Shown here: positions 63,667 to 64,000 of the stretch, in pieces
Position numbering within the stretch: position 1 is the stretch's first letter
How the letters are laid out: every line of letters begins with the position of its first letter
Origin: Cellulophaga sp. RHA19
GTDB lineage: Bacteria; Bacteroidota; Bacteroidia; Flavobacteriales; Flavobacteriaceae
Reading direction: 5' to 3'
Assembly (NCBI RefSeq): GCF_002813425.1
Contig: NZ_PHUL01000001.1
Coordinates: forward strand, 2,046,001 to 2,110,000
DNA length: 64,000 nucleotides
Notes under the pieces: generated by a model
What the model was told of the DNA's origin: nothing
Database searches by the model: none
What the model saw: the letters and a program-made list of their open reading frames with translations, nothing else
Made by a program: the position numbers and the translations under genes

Positions 63667-64000
63667 ACAAGTTATAAAAGGGCGTATGGGGAATGCCTAG
63701 GCTCTCAGAGGCGAAGAAGGACGCGATAAGCTGCGAAAATTTGCGGGGATCAGCACATATGATATGATCCGCAAGTATCCGAATGGGGCAACCCGGCATA
63801 TTGAAGATATGTCATCTCGAAAGAGAAGCAAACCCGGAGAACTGAAACATCTAAGTACCCGGAGGAGGAGAAAACAAAAGTGATTCCGTTAGTAGTGGCG
63901 AGCGAACGCGGATTAGTCCAAACCAATATTGTTTCGGCAATATTGGGGTTGTAGGACCACGACATTTGGTGTGTTATGAATTAGAATACGTTGGAAAGCG
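63667..64000 (+). rRNA. rrl: 23S ribosomal RNA, 5' end only
   Basis: The sequence GGGCGTATGGGGAATGCC and CTCAGAGGCGAAGAAGGACG match the conserved start of 23S (E. coli GCGTACACGGTGGATGCC ... AGAGGCGATGAAGGACG). The gene runs out of the window. The start is estimated by alignment to E. coli and is good to a few bases. Confidence 0.93.

Overview
This window is a chromosomal segment of a member of the Flavobacteriaceae (Bacteroidota), probably marine. The evidence is the low-GC coding style, a Bacteroidota-type 16S rRNA, promoters of the TTG / TAnnTTTG form, genes without Shine-Dalgarno sequences, and many families typical of the group: Bacteroidota lipoproteins, a TonB-dependent receptor with a carboxypeptidase-regulatory domain, DUF4294, DUF4920, DUF1684 and MnmD. 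Cellulophaga or a close relative is possible, but I cannot settle the genus from memory of the 16S.

Layout. Positions 1-1600: the 5' part of a NUDIX gene, a serine hydrolase and a very small membrane protein. Positions 1730-4700: the most unusual part of the window. Four single-gene units, all on the + strand, are separated by long imperfect palindromes. The short sequence at the start of each unit is the reverse complement of the sequence just after its own gene, which is the signature of integron gene cassettes with attC sites. No integrase gene is present in the window, so this looks like an integrase-less attC-like array. Positions 4900-10320: secreted proteins, lipoproteins and membrane proteins, mostly of unknown function. 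Positions 10430-20310: purU, the fused mutase icmF, an Lrp-type regulator, an MscS channel, an esterase-like protein without its nucleophile, and an MFS/DJ-1 operon preceded by a Cys-rich leader peptide and an attenuator-like hairpin.

Positions 21250-25600: an outer-membrane porin, amtB and glnK (ammonium uptake), crcB, two small membrane proteins and a MazG-like pyrophosphohydrolase. Positions 25650-35100: ilvE, mnmD, grpE-dnaJ behind a sigma-54-like promoter, an ABC exporter, MscS, and a sigma-54 activator lacking a DNA-binding domain. Positions 35160-46010: envelope and RNA-related genes (DEAD-box helicase, RdgB, a SerB-SerA fusion, aspartyl protease plus TlpA-like protein, RlmH). Positions 46130-58280: nadC-yihY-DUF2147-priA, a LytTR regulator, the ribosomal operon rpsF-rpsR-rplI, a large TonB-dependent receptor and hisS. 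Positions 58370-60840: NUDIX, an M42 peptidase and DUF4294.

Positions 61080-64000 hold an rRNA operon: three tandem promoters, 16S, tRNA-Ile(GAT), tRNA-Ala(TGC) and the start of 23S. Apart from the cassette region, most of the window is an ordinary core flavobacterial chromosome with strong hairpin terminators between transcription units. No CRISPR array, insertion sequence or prophage was seen.
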